NCBI GenBank assembly: GCA_029861795.1
Contig: JAOTYS010000211.1
Location: 1-8,000, forward strand
DNA length: 8,000 bases
Direction: 5' to 3'
DNA from: Gammaproteobacteria bacterium
GTDB lineage: Bacteria; Pseudomonadota; Gammaproteobacteria; Arenicellales; JAOTYS01
The position numbers and the translations under genes are program-made. Below, in pieces: positions 1 through 5,726 of the stretch (position 1 is its first letter; every line of letters starts with the position of its first letter). Under the pieces are notes generated by a model. That model had not been told where the DNA came from, searched no databases, and worked only from the letters and a program-made list of their open reading frames with translations.

Positions 1-136
1 AATGACAAGTTCTACAGTTTCCGCCTTGTTCATCCTTGAAGAATTCTTTTCCTTCTTCTGCGTCAGCCGTCACCTGTGTGTAAGGAACTATACTAAGAAA
101 ACAACTGGCCGAAATCAGAACGATAAGTCTTTTCAT
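1..136 (-). CDS. c-type cytochrome, N-terminal part (runs off left edge)
   Basis: Read leftward from an ATG at 136-134, 45 codons are open to the window edge. The product starts MKRLIVLISA, with a basic n-region and a hydrophobic stretch at about residues 4-18, which fits a Sec signal peptide; a likely cleavage site follows TADA near residue 26. Residues 41-45 are CRTCH, a haem c attachment motif (CxxCH), with the histidine codon at positions 4-2. An AAGGA ribosome binding site (plus-strand 146-150) lies 9 bases before the start. The mature protein should be periplasmic and carry covalent haem, making it a likely client of the ccm genes to the right. The stretch GGNCRTCH recalls class I cytochromes and SoxX-like proteins, but the distal methionine region is outside the window, so the family and role cannot be named. 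Confidence 0.8.
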   Translation of the reverse strand, partial: MKRLIVLISASCFLSIVPYTQVTADAEEGKEFFKDEQGGNCRTCH

Positions 137-476
137 CTAAATTGATCCTTGTGCGAAGTCTGTCAACATAGATCACCGAGAAACTTACTGCCCATCGTTT
201 TTGTATGATTGACCTGCGTCCATTTTATGAACCGTTGTGTAGAGTATCAATCTGAAGTTGGCGCGATTCATATTCTTGTCTTAGGATTTGAATACCTATA
301 CTATAACTTCTCAATACTCCTCTATTTGAAATTGGCTAGGTAATCTGTTTATGTTGAATGGTTACGAGCCAATAGATGCTTAGATTATTTCCGGGGATAC
401 GTGCCACGATCCATTGTACGGAAAACATTGATACAAGTACCCTACTACTGAGATACCCTCATATAAGCGTTTACCC
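137..476. other. divergent intergenic region between cytochrome c gene and ccmG
   Basis: These 340 bases separate the minus-strand cytochrome gene from plus-strand ccmG, so they should hold promoters for both. I find no convincing open reading frame, tRNA or riboswitch. The part nearest the cytochrome contains its AAGGA ribosome binding site. A sigma70-like promoter candidate for ccmG is listed separately. A further TATACT hexamer at 297-302 has only a weak -35 match (TTGTCT, 276-281, spacing 15). No clear Shine-Dalgarno sequence precedes the ccmG ATG. Confidence 0.6.
326..355 (+). promoter_or_regulatory. candidate sigma70-type promoter for ccmG
   Basis: TTGAAA at 326-331 (5 of 6 matches to the -35 consensus) is followed after 18 bases by TATGTT at 350-355 (4 of 6 matches to the -10 consensus). 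Transcription would start near 362 and leave a leader of about 115 bases before ccmG. Matches of this quality occur by chance in AT-rich spacers, so this is only a candidate. Confidence 0.28.
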
Positions 477-1058
477 ATGCGGCGTTACCTCATACCTCTC
501 GCATTATTTCTTACCATCGTAGTATTTCTGGGCATAGGCCTCAACAAAGATCCACGATTGGTGCCTTCGCCATTGATAGGCAAACAGGCGCCTGACTTTT
601 CCTTGCCAAAGTTGCGTGATTCCGGACAACCACTGACTCGGGATGATCTATTAGGCAAGGTTTCATTGTTAAACGTTTGGGCGACATGGTGCGTTGCCTG
701 CAGGGCCGAGCACGGTATATTGCTCCAGATTGCCCGCGATAGTGGAATTCCGATCTACGGTCTGAACTATAAGGATGTGCGCAGTGATGCGCTACAATGG
801 CTAGAGCAATTAGGCGATCCATATGTCGCGAATGCATTTGACGTGGATGGCCGCGTAGGTATCGATTTCGGTGTGTACGGTGTGCCTGAGACCTATGTGG
901 TGGATCCACAGGGCGTCATCGCCTATAAGCAGATTGGACCCATCACTCCGGAAGTGTGGAAAAGCGAAATGCTGCTGGTCGTGGAGGAACTAGAACGACA
1001 AAGGAGCTCGGCTAACTCCAAGGCCGCTGCATTTCAGTCTGAGAAGGTGGTTGATTAG
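477..1058 (+). CDS. ccmG: CcmG/DsbE periplasmic thiol:disulfide oxidoreductase
   Basis: A membrane-anchored thioredoxin-like protein of 193 residues. It passes reductant from the DsbD-type transmembrane carrier to CcmH and apocytochrome CxxCH cysteines so that haem can be attached. A basic start (MRRY) and hydrophobic residues 5-22 form an uncleaved signal anchor, with the rest in the periplasm. The active site is WCVAC at residues 71-75 (Cys72, Cys75) inside NVWATWCVACRAEH, nearly identical to the E. coli DsbE segment except that CPTC is replaced by CVAC. GVYGVPET at 132-139 carries the cis-proline (Pro137) and the CcmG-specific pattern; GLNYKD at 95-100 is also conserved. The length is typical, with a slightly long charged C-terminal tail. 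The ATG at 477 gives the family N-terminus, although no strong Shine-Dalgarno sequence precedes it. In many proteobacteria ccmG lies between ccmF and ccmH; here it stands alone, convergent with ccmI. Confidence 0.95.
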   Translation: MRRYLIPLALFLTIVVFLGIGLNKDPRLVPSPLIGKQAPDFSLPKLRDSGQPLTRDDLLGKVSLLNVWATWCVACRAEHGILLQIARDSGIPIYGLNYKDVRSDALQWLEQLGDPYVANAFDVDGRVGIDFGVYGVPETYVVDPQGVIAYKQIGPITPEVWKSEMLLVVEELERQRSSANSKAAAFQSEKVVD

Positions 1059-1111
1059 TCCCATGATCCTTATTTCTCTGGTTCACCCCGCGGATTGATA
1101 GCGCAGATCCT

Positions 1112-1128
1112 TGCAAGAAGTTCTTGCA
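1112..1128. repeat. perfect 8-bp inverted repeat in the ccmG/ccmI convergent spacer
   Basis: TGCAAGAAGTTCTTGCA is a perfect 8-bp dyad around a single central G, 54 bases after the ccmG stop codon. As RNA it could fold into a 7-bp stem with a 3-base loop. No run of T follows on either side, so it is not a typical intrinsic terminator. It could help end the two converging transcripts or bind a dimeric protein; neither can be shown from sequence. Confidence 0.4.
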
Positions 1129-1187
1129 TATTCTCCCGGCGCACCGAAGGGATTAGACTGATTGAACTTTGAGTAAGTTGCGCTTTA

Positions 1188-1205
1188 CCAATTGAATTCA
1201 AATGG
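1188..1205. repeat. imperfect 18-bp palindrome near the ccmI 3' end
   Basis: CCAATTGAATTCAAATGG is symmetric at 8 of 9 paired positions and contains the perfect 10-bp core TTGAATTCAA (1192-1201). It lies 27 bases beyond the 3' end of ccmI in the convergent spacer. It lacks a T-tract and GC-rich stem, so a terminator role is doubtful. The remainder of this 173-base spacer shows nothing else recognisable. Confidence 0.25.
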
Positions 1206-1231
1206 CGTGCCCGATACCCAGTTGGATTTCA

Positions 1232-2491
1232 TCACGGTATCTTGTCGTTGATAGTGACACGGACGACGTCATTACTACCGAGGTCGACCGGCGATACCGA
1301 ACCTCTTAGGTCACCGCTTTGCGGCATGGCGTTGCCGGATTTGGATATCCGTGCACCCACGGTGACAGTGGAAAACTTGGATAACATCAGGGCAGGCGCC
1401 ATCGCTGTCGAATCGTCGAGAGTCACGGTAACGGGTAGATCCTTGGCTTGTTTACGGACGATTGCGAGTGGCATCCTGGGGCCTTCAGTGGCGCGAGCGA
1501 AGATAAAAAGTGTATCCTGCAGTGACAGTTGCTCTGTTAGATCGGGATCCAATTCGACGTGCACTGTAATGGTTTTTGCTGAGCTCACAGAGGTTCCAGC
1601 TGGTCTAGCGGCATCAACTTGTTCAGAGTTGTCGATTTTTGACTCTGCGTCTTGTATCTGCTGCGCAATAATACGGGAGTCTTCGCTACCTACCGGCAAC
1701 ATCGGCGCGACACGCTTAAAATAATTAGTGGCCTCGGCAAAATCACGCTTCTCATAGTGGAGTTGACCCATCATCCACAATCCCTTTGTATTTTCAGGTT
1801 CAATGGCAAGTGCTTTGCGGAGCAGTTCTGCTGGCATTCCCGAGAGTCTACGACCGTTTGCCATGGCAACAGCGCCCGCGTATTCGATCAATAGGGACGC
1901 GTTTGTGTCGCCAGCCAGGCGATAGGCGTTGGCATAAGCCCCAACCGCGTCGCTATAATGCTGCATAAACATATTGCTACGCCCAAGCATTATCCATCCA
2001 TCAATATCGTCAGGTTGCGAGCGAAGATGCTCAGCCAGTCTTGCAACCATCTCTTCTATAGACTGTTGCTCTATGGCTTCACCAGCGACGTCGTTGGAGG
2101 GAGACAAACCTGCATTTTGAGAACGGGCGAGCAAGTCGTTGTTGCCAAGCACCTGGTAGAGCGACACAGAGACCACAGGAATTGCGAGAGCAAGTGTCGC
2201 GATTACCCAACGATTCGACTTCAAAGGGTTTGCGGGCTTGGAAGCGCCGTCCTCAGATAGATCCTGCAGCAGTGCTTTTTCAAGGTCGATGCGCCCGGCA
2301 GCGTACTCAGTTTGGGCGAGTTTTCCGTTTTTTAGATCCAGATCAAGCTCAGCCAGTTGTTGCTTGATCACCGCGACATTTGCCTCATTTCGGCTAATGT
2401 CAACCGTTCTGCGCTGGCGTAGCATTGGCAGTAGCACGAATCCCATCGCGACAACAATCATGACACCCGCGAGTATCCAGAAGAGAGTCAT
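1232..2491 (-). CDS. ccmI: CcmI, TPR-containing apocytochrome chaperone of the haem ligase complex
   Basis: A 419-residue inner-membrane protein that binds the C-terminal helix of apocytochrome c and delivers it to the CcmF/CcmH haem lyase. Transmembrane segment 1 is at about residues 3-22, followed by a charged, probably helical cytoplasmic stretch (about 30-80, including QQLAELDLDLKNGKL, typical of CcmI) and transmembrane segment 2 at about 95-115. Tetratricopeptide-like repeats follow at about 143-265 (DGWIMLGRSNMFMQHYSDAV and the KGLWMMGQLHYEKRDFAEA unit). The C-terminal periplasmic domain at about 307-417 carries the family pattern DTLFIFARA, GPRMPLAI and KSGNAMPQSGDLRG. It corresponds to the C-terminal half of E. 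coli CcmH, here a separate full-length gene. It is transcribed away from ccmA and toward ccmG, not in its common place after ccmH. The ATG at 2491 directly precedes the hydrophobic anchor. Confidence 0.93.
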   Translation of the reverse strand: MTLFWILAGVMIVVAMGFVLLPMLRQRRTVDISRNEANVAVIKQQLAELDLDLKNGKLAQTEYAAGRIDLEKALLQDLSEDGASKPANPLKSNRWVIATLALAIPVVSVSLYQVLGNNDLLARSQNAGLSPSNDVAGEAIEQQSIEEMVARLAEHLRSQPDDIDGWIMLGRSNMFMQHYSDAVGAYANAYRLAGDTNASLLIEYAGAVAMANGRRLSGMPAELLRKALAIEPENTKGLWMMGQLHYEKRDFAEATNYFKRVAPMLPVGSEDSRIIAQQIQDAESKIDNSEQVDAARPAGTSVSSAKTITVHVELDPDLTEQLSLQDTLFIFARATEGPRMPLAIVRKQAKDLPVTVTLDDSTAMAPALMLSKFSTVTVGARISKSGNAMPQSGDLRGSVSPVDLGSNDVVRVTINDKIP

Positions 2492-2537
2492 AGTAGATTA
2501 ATGATCCTCAGATCGTATCTCCTCACTGTTAATGAGC

Positions 2538-2565
2538 TTGACTAAGTTTTAAGCTAACGTGAAAT
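2538..2565 (+). promoter_or_regulatory. weak candidate sigma70 promoter facing ccmA
   Basis: TTGACT at 2538-2543 (5 of 6 matches to the -35 consensus) is followed after 16 bases by TGAAAT at 2560-2565 (4 of 6 matches to the -10 consensus). If used, it would give a leader of about 400 bases before ccmA. The long leader and modest -10 make this tentative. Confidence 0.2.
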
Positions 2566-2780
2566 TACTTCGGTTTGAGTCGATGGGGATTGTAGCGCAT
2601 AAAACCAGTTCATTGCTGAGCGGCTCGCTAAAGAGGCGAATGGATCTTATAGGTTCACCTCCGAGTGGCGTAACGACTTAAGTGCCCCCGTGATCGGAGA
2701 GCCGACAGATGGATCCGGTAATGTCAACGCCAGAAAAATTGGGAATAGCAAAAGATGAGTCTATGGAGCGGGAGATTATT

Positions 2781-2796
2781 TGTGACTTTTATCACC
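2781..2796. promoter_or_regulatory. candidate CRP/Vfr-family binding site upstream of ccmA
   Basis: TGTGA at 2781-2785, six spacer bases, then TCACC at 2792-2796 match the CRP consensus TGTGA-N6-TCACA at 9 of 10 fixed positions. A TATAAC hexamer resembling a -10 element begins immediately after (2797-2802). With that -10, the site centre would lie near -20, overlapping the promoter, which would suit repression more than activation; another start further right would place it for activation. The match is visible; regulation of ccmA by it is inference. Confidence 0.35.
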
Positions 2797-2972
2797 TATA
2801 ACATGTCCGACACTTCTCAGTACACACTGGAATTCTTGGTTAGCAGACTGCGAACAGCGACCTGAACACGATGATACGATCGTTTGTGAGAACCATCGAC
2901 TGATGCCGCGGGTGATGGCAATCTGGCGTATTCTGCATATCATCGCGTCGTGGTTTGTTGCGTCAAACTCGA

Positions 2973-3617
2973 ATGACCAATGACTTTTCCCTAGTAGCGC
3001 GCAACTTAGAGTGTATCCGTGGCACCCGAGCGCTTTTTACTGACTTGACATTTTCTGTTCAAAGCAAACAGATGTTGCTGTTGGAGGGACGTAACGGAAG
3101 CGGAAAGACATCATTGCTGCGCATGTTATGCGGCATTCGGTTGCCGGATGCCGGGAGTGTGAAATGGTGCGGCGAGGATATCTTCAAACTCGGTGCTGAA
3201 TACCGCGAATATTTCTGCTACGTGGGGCATAAAGATGCAATTAAGCAGGACTTAACGCCCTACGAGAACCTTCGAATTGCGCAAGTGTTGGGCAACTCTC
3301 GTTTCGACAGATCGATCGACGAAGCGCTTGAGCAGTTTGGTTTATATGGTTATGAAGATCTGCTGACGCGAAATTTGTCCGCCGGGCAGCAGCGTAGACT
3401 GTCGTTAGCCCGTTTGGTCGTGACCGACTCACCATTGTGGCTTCTGGATGAGCCGTTTACGTCTCTGGACAGGGATGGCATTAAAATTGTCCAGGATGTA
3501 ATGGCAGGGCATATAGAAACAGGCGGTATGATTATTTTGACTACACACCATAAAGTTGATCTAGAGGGACCTGGCTTGCAGCGGATCGATTTATCACAAT
3601 GCATCAGCGATCGCTAA
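2973..3617 (+). CDS. ccmA: CcmA, ATPase of the CcmAB haem-chaperone release transporter
   Basis: The cytoplasmic ABC ATPase whose hydrolysis, with CcmB, releases holo-CcmE from its CcmC complex. Numbered from the ATG at 2973 (214 residues): Walker A GRNGSGKT at 39-46, the ABC signature LSAGQQRR at 135-142, Walker B LWLLDEP at 155-161, and the switch histidine in TTHH (His192). LSAGQQRR and LLDEPFTSLD are close to E. coli CcmA, and the length is typical of this small ATPase. A TTG at 2955 could extend the protein by six residues, but the ATG start fits the family N-terminus better and neither start has a strong Shine-Dalgarno sequence. The gene overlaps ccmB by 19 bases, suggesting coupled translation, and it leads the main plus-strand run. 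Confidence 0.95.
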   Translation: MTNDFSLVARNLECIRGTRALFTDLTFSVQSKQMLLLEGRNGSGKTSLLRMLCGIRLPDAGSVKWCGEDIFKLGAEYREYFCYVGHKDAIKQDLTPYENLRIAQVLGNSRFDRSIDEALEQFGLYGYEDLLTRNLSAGQQRRLSLARLVVTDSPLWLLDEPFTSLDRDGIKIVQDVMAGHIETGGMIILTTHHKVDLEGPGLQRIDLSQCISDR

Positions 3618-4282
3618 TAAATGCGTTTGTAATACTATTGAAGCGGGATATGCTTCTGGCCCTGCGAAGGAGAGCGGAAATAGTCAACCCGCTATTGTTT
3701 TTCGTCCTGGTGACTACGCTTTTTCCACTCGGTATTGGTGACAATCCAAGCGTTTTGAAGATTGCGGGCCCAGGCGTAATTTGGGTGGCCGCATTGTTGT
3801 CAGCGCTATTGTGTCTGGACGGGATGTTTCGTTCCGATTTTGAAGACGGGTCGTTAGAACAATTGATGTTAAGTCCGCACCCAGTTTCTCTATTGGTGAT
3901 CGCTAAGATCACGGGTCACTGGCTGGTTACGGGCCTGCCTTTGCTTATTGTTGCTCCATTGCTCGGCATACTACTGTCTTTGCCTGGCAAGGCGATTGGG
4001 GTGCTACTGGTCACATTACTACTAGGAACACCTGTCTTGAGTCTAATCGGGGCTGTTGGTGTGGCCCTGACGGTTGGGCTACGACGTGGCGGCATTATTT
4101 TATCGTTGTTAGTATTGCCCCTTTATGTGCCAGTACTGATATTCGCTTCCACTGCCGTAGACGCCGCCGCTGCTGGGATTGCTGTCACAGCGCAACTCTA
4201 TATGTTGGGGGCGATATTAGTGCTGGCCTTCAGTCTTGCGCCACTTGCCACCGCAGCATCGTTACGAATCAGCCTAAGTTGA
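3599..4282 (+). CDS. ccmB: CcmB, membrane subunit of the CcmAB transporter
   Basis: A 227-residue integral membrane partner of CcmA. Six hydrophobic segments can be seen at about residues 29-48, 57-73, 105-127, 133-158, 166-186 and 197-222, which matches the family topology. The conserved cytoplasmic stretch FEDGSLEQLM (81-90), the HWLVTGLPLL segment (107-116), TVGLRRGG (158-165) and the C-terminal TAASLRIS are close to E. coli CcmB (220 residues). The start lies inside the end of ccmA (19-base overlap), and the stop is one base before the ccmC ATG, so ccmA, ccmB and ccmC appear translationally linked. No truncation or missing motif was seen. Confidence 0.95.
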   Translation: MHQRSLINAFVILLKRDMLLALRRRAEIVNPLLFFVLVTTLFPLGIGDNPSVLKIAGPGVIWVAALLSALLCLDGMFRSDFEDGSLEQLMLSPHPVSLLVIAKITGHWLVTGLPLLIVAPLLGILLSLPGKAIGVLLVTLLLGTPVLSLIGAVGVALTVGLRRGGIILSLLVLPLYVPVLIFASTAVDAAAAGIAVTAQLYMLGAILVLAFSLAPLATAASLRISLS

Positions 4283-4283
4283 G

Positions 4284-5024
4284 ATGTTTGTGCGTAGTCT
4301 AAATAAGCTAGCATCGCCGAGATATTTCTATATCCTGGCTGGTCGATTAGTGCCTTGGATCGGTGTAGTGTGCGTCGTGTTAGTGCTTATTGGTCTTTAT
4401 TGGGGATTGGTGATCGCGCCAGCCGATTATCAACAGGGCGATAGCTACCGCATCATTTTTATACATGTTCCCAGTGCCTGGATGTCACTTTTCATATATA
4501 TGGTGATGGCGGTTTGCAGCGCGATCGGTCTGATCTGGCATATCAAACTCGCAGAAGTCGTCGCCATCAGCAGCGCGCCGATTGGCGCGTCATTCACGTT
4601 CCTTGCACTGGCCACTGGCTCGCTATGGGGTAAGCCGATGTGGGGCACATGGTGGGTGTGGGACGCTCGGTTGACGTCGGAACTATTGTTGTTGTTCTTA
4701 TATTTTGGTGTAATTGCTTTGTATAACGCGATCGAAGATAAACGCGTTGCTTCGAGGGCGGCTGGTATTCTTGCGATCGTCGGTGTCGTCAACATACCCA
4801 TCATCCATTATTCGGTCCAGTGGTGGAATACGCTTCATCAGGGACCGACGGTCACTAAATTTGATACTCCATCGATCGATATCAGCATGTTAATCCCGTT
4901 GTTGATCATGGCGGTCGCCTTCAAACTCTACTATGTAGTGTTGGTGTTGATGCGATCCCGCCGTGAGATGTTGTTACGGGAACGCAACACAAAGTGGGTC
5001 CAGGACCTGGTTGAGGTGCAATGA
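4284..5024 (+). CDS. ccmC: CcmC, haem-handling protein that loads CcmE
   Basis: A 246-residue inner-membrane protein of the haem-handling family. It holds haem at the periplasmic face and drives its covalent attachment to CcmE. The tryptophan-rich WWD signature WGTWWVWDARLTSELLL is at residues 120-136. The two conserved periplasmic histidines that ligate haem are His61 (FIHVPSAW) and His185 (NTLHQGPT), matching His60 and His184 of E. coli. About six membrane spans are visible, including residues 23-43, 63-86, 93-113 and 201-222. The start is one base after the ccmB stop; the stop overlaps the ccmD start as ATGA. Full length with all key residues present. Confidence 0.96.
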   Translation: MFVRSLNKLASPRYFYILAGRLVPWIGVVCVVLVLIGLYWGLVIAPADYQQGDSYRIIFIHVPSAWMSLFIYMVMAVCSAIGLIWHIKLAEVVAISSAPIGASFTFLALATGSLWGKPMWGTWWVWDARLTSELLLLFLYFGVIALYNAIEDKRVASRAAGILAIVGVVNIPIIHYSVQWWNTLHQGPTVTKFDTPSIDISMLIPLLIMAVAFKLYYVVLVLMRSRREMLLRERNTKWVQDLVEVQ

Positions 5025-5191
5025 GTCTTAGCGAATTTTTCCATATGGGTGGATACGCCTTTTACGTGTGGGCCTCATACGGCCTTGCTTTGGTGGTCCT
5101 TATCGCAAATGTGTTGGTGTCAGTTTGGCAGCACAAGAAGCTGATCGCGTATTTCCAGGGTAAGGGCCGGCGTGCACGGCGGACTCTGTAG
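5021..5191 (+). CDS. ccmD: CcmD, small membrane subunit of the CcmABCD complex
   Basis: A 56-residue protein that helps CcmAB release holo-CcmE from CcmC. The N-terminal SEFFHMGGYAFYVWASYG is the usual CcmD pattern (FxMGGYAxYVWxSY) and leads into one membrane span (about residues 12-34). A basic tail (KKLIAYFQGKGRRARR) follows and should lie in the cytoplasm. The ATG overlaps the ccmC stop codon (ATGA at 5021-5024), with GAGG at 5013-5016 as a close ribosome binding site. Size and position between ccmC and ccmE are standard. Confidence 0.93.
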   Translation: MSLSEFFHMGGYAFYVWASYGLALVVLIANVLVSVWQHKKLIAYFQGKGRRARRTL

Positions 5192-5258
5192 TGATCATCC
5201 GCAGAATCCTTGATCTGGGACAGGAAAACATTATTGTCTGTCTGAAATATATAACCGC

Positions 5259-5726
5259 ATGACTCCTACTCGCAAGAAACGTCTTTACCTGGTTGTGATG
5301 ATTATTGTCGGCATTGGTGTGGCGACAGGATTGGCGATCAGTGCCTTCAATGAAAACCTGATGTTCTTCTACGCTCCTAGTGAGGTCATCGCCGGCGAGG
5401 CGCCACGGGACCACGCATTTCGTGTCGGTGGTATGGTGACCAAAGGCAGTGTGAAGCGACAGGCCGACGGGCTTACAGTCAGGTTTGATCTGACCGACTA
5501 CGTGGAGACGGTTACTGTCGAATACACGGGTATCCTTCCCGATCTATTTCGAGAAGGTCAAGGCACGGTATCAAAGGGCCGACTGCGTGACGACGGTGTG
5601 TTTGTGGCTGATGAGGTCCTCGCCAAACACGATGAAAACTACATGCCCCCAGAAGTTAGTGACGCATTGAAAGCAGCTCATGTCAAAGGCATCAAAACTA
5701 CCGGTACAGGGGAGGTTCAGCCTTGA
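5259..5726 (+). CDS. ccmE: CcmE, periplasmic haem chaperone
   Basis: A 155-residue membrane-anchored OB-fold protein that binds haem covalently through a histidine and carries it to the CcmF/CcmH ligase. RKKRLY then hydrophobic residues 10-29 form the N-terminal anchor. FYAPSEV at 37-43, RVGGMV at 55-60 and [10 protein letters not shown] at 93-102 are core family motifs. The haem-binding segment [13 protein letters not shown] (121-133) carries His124 and Tyr128, equivalent to His130 and Tyr134 of E. coli. Unlike the tight junctions elsewhere, a 67-base gap precedes the gene and no good Shine-Dalgarno sequence is seen. An in-frame stop at 5211-5213, with no ATG, GTG or TTG codon between it and 5259, leaves this ATG as the first usable start. 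The stop overlaps the ccmF TTG start. Confidence 0.96.
   Translation: MTPTRKKRLYLVVMIIVGIGVATGLAISAFNENLMFFYAPSEVIAGEAPRDHAFRVGGMVTKGSVKRQADGLTVRFDLTDYVETVTVEYTGILPDLFREGQGTVSKGRLRDDGVFVADEVLAKHDENYMPPEVSDALKAAHVKGIKTTGTGEVQP
5709..5715 (+). promoter_or_regulatory. ribosome binding site fixing the TTG start of ccmF
   Basis: GGGGAGG lies 7 bases before the TTG at 5723, inside the end of ccmE. It is the strongest Shine-Dalgarno match in the run and supports TTG as the real start. The resulting N-terminus, [10 protein letters not shown], aligns with the E. coli CcmF start. Confidence 0.7.

Larger units (their letters stand above)
2492..2972. other. divergent intergenic region between ccmI and ccmA
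   Basis: This gap of about 480 bases is long for a compact ccm locus. It should hold the ccmI promoter (leftward) and the promoter of the ccmABCDEFH run (rightward). I see a weak sigma70 candidate, a CRP-like dyad (both listed separately) and a possible pairing of CTCCGA (2659-2664) with TCGGAG (2694-2699). Only very short reading frames occur, for example a 12-codon frame from 2773, a 20-codon frame from 2803 and a 26-codon frame from 2903; none has a clear ribosome binding site or a recognisable product. No tRNA or clear riboswitch is visible. Confidence 0.55.

Noticed and set aside
541..909. Minus-strand frame of 122 codons opposite ccmG.
   Set aside because: It lies entirely within the clearly recognised ccmG gene and encodes a low-complexity, Arg/His/Ser-rich product typical of an antisense shadow.
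1242..1724. Plus-strand frame of 160 codons opposite ccmI.
   Set aside because: It is antisense to the well-supported ccmI C-terminal domain and shows no recognisable domain.
2655..2700. Fragments resembling tRNA arms (GGTTCACCTCC, CCGAGTGGC).
   Set aside because: No acceptor stem, anticodon arm or consistent cloverleaf can be built around them.
2682..2732. Resemblance to a TPP riboswitch (GTGC, CGGAGA, GGATCCGGTAATG, CAACGCC in roughly the expected order).
   Set aside because: The ACCC partner of the P2 stem, the exact CTGAGA element and the GCGnAGGGA element are missing, and the downstream genes have nothing to do with thiamine. It is probably coincidence; a covariance-model search would settle it.
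2803..2865. A 20-codon frame between the CRP-like site and ccmA.
   Set aside because: It has no Shine-Dalgarno sequence, no recognisable product, and a length expected by chance.
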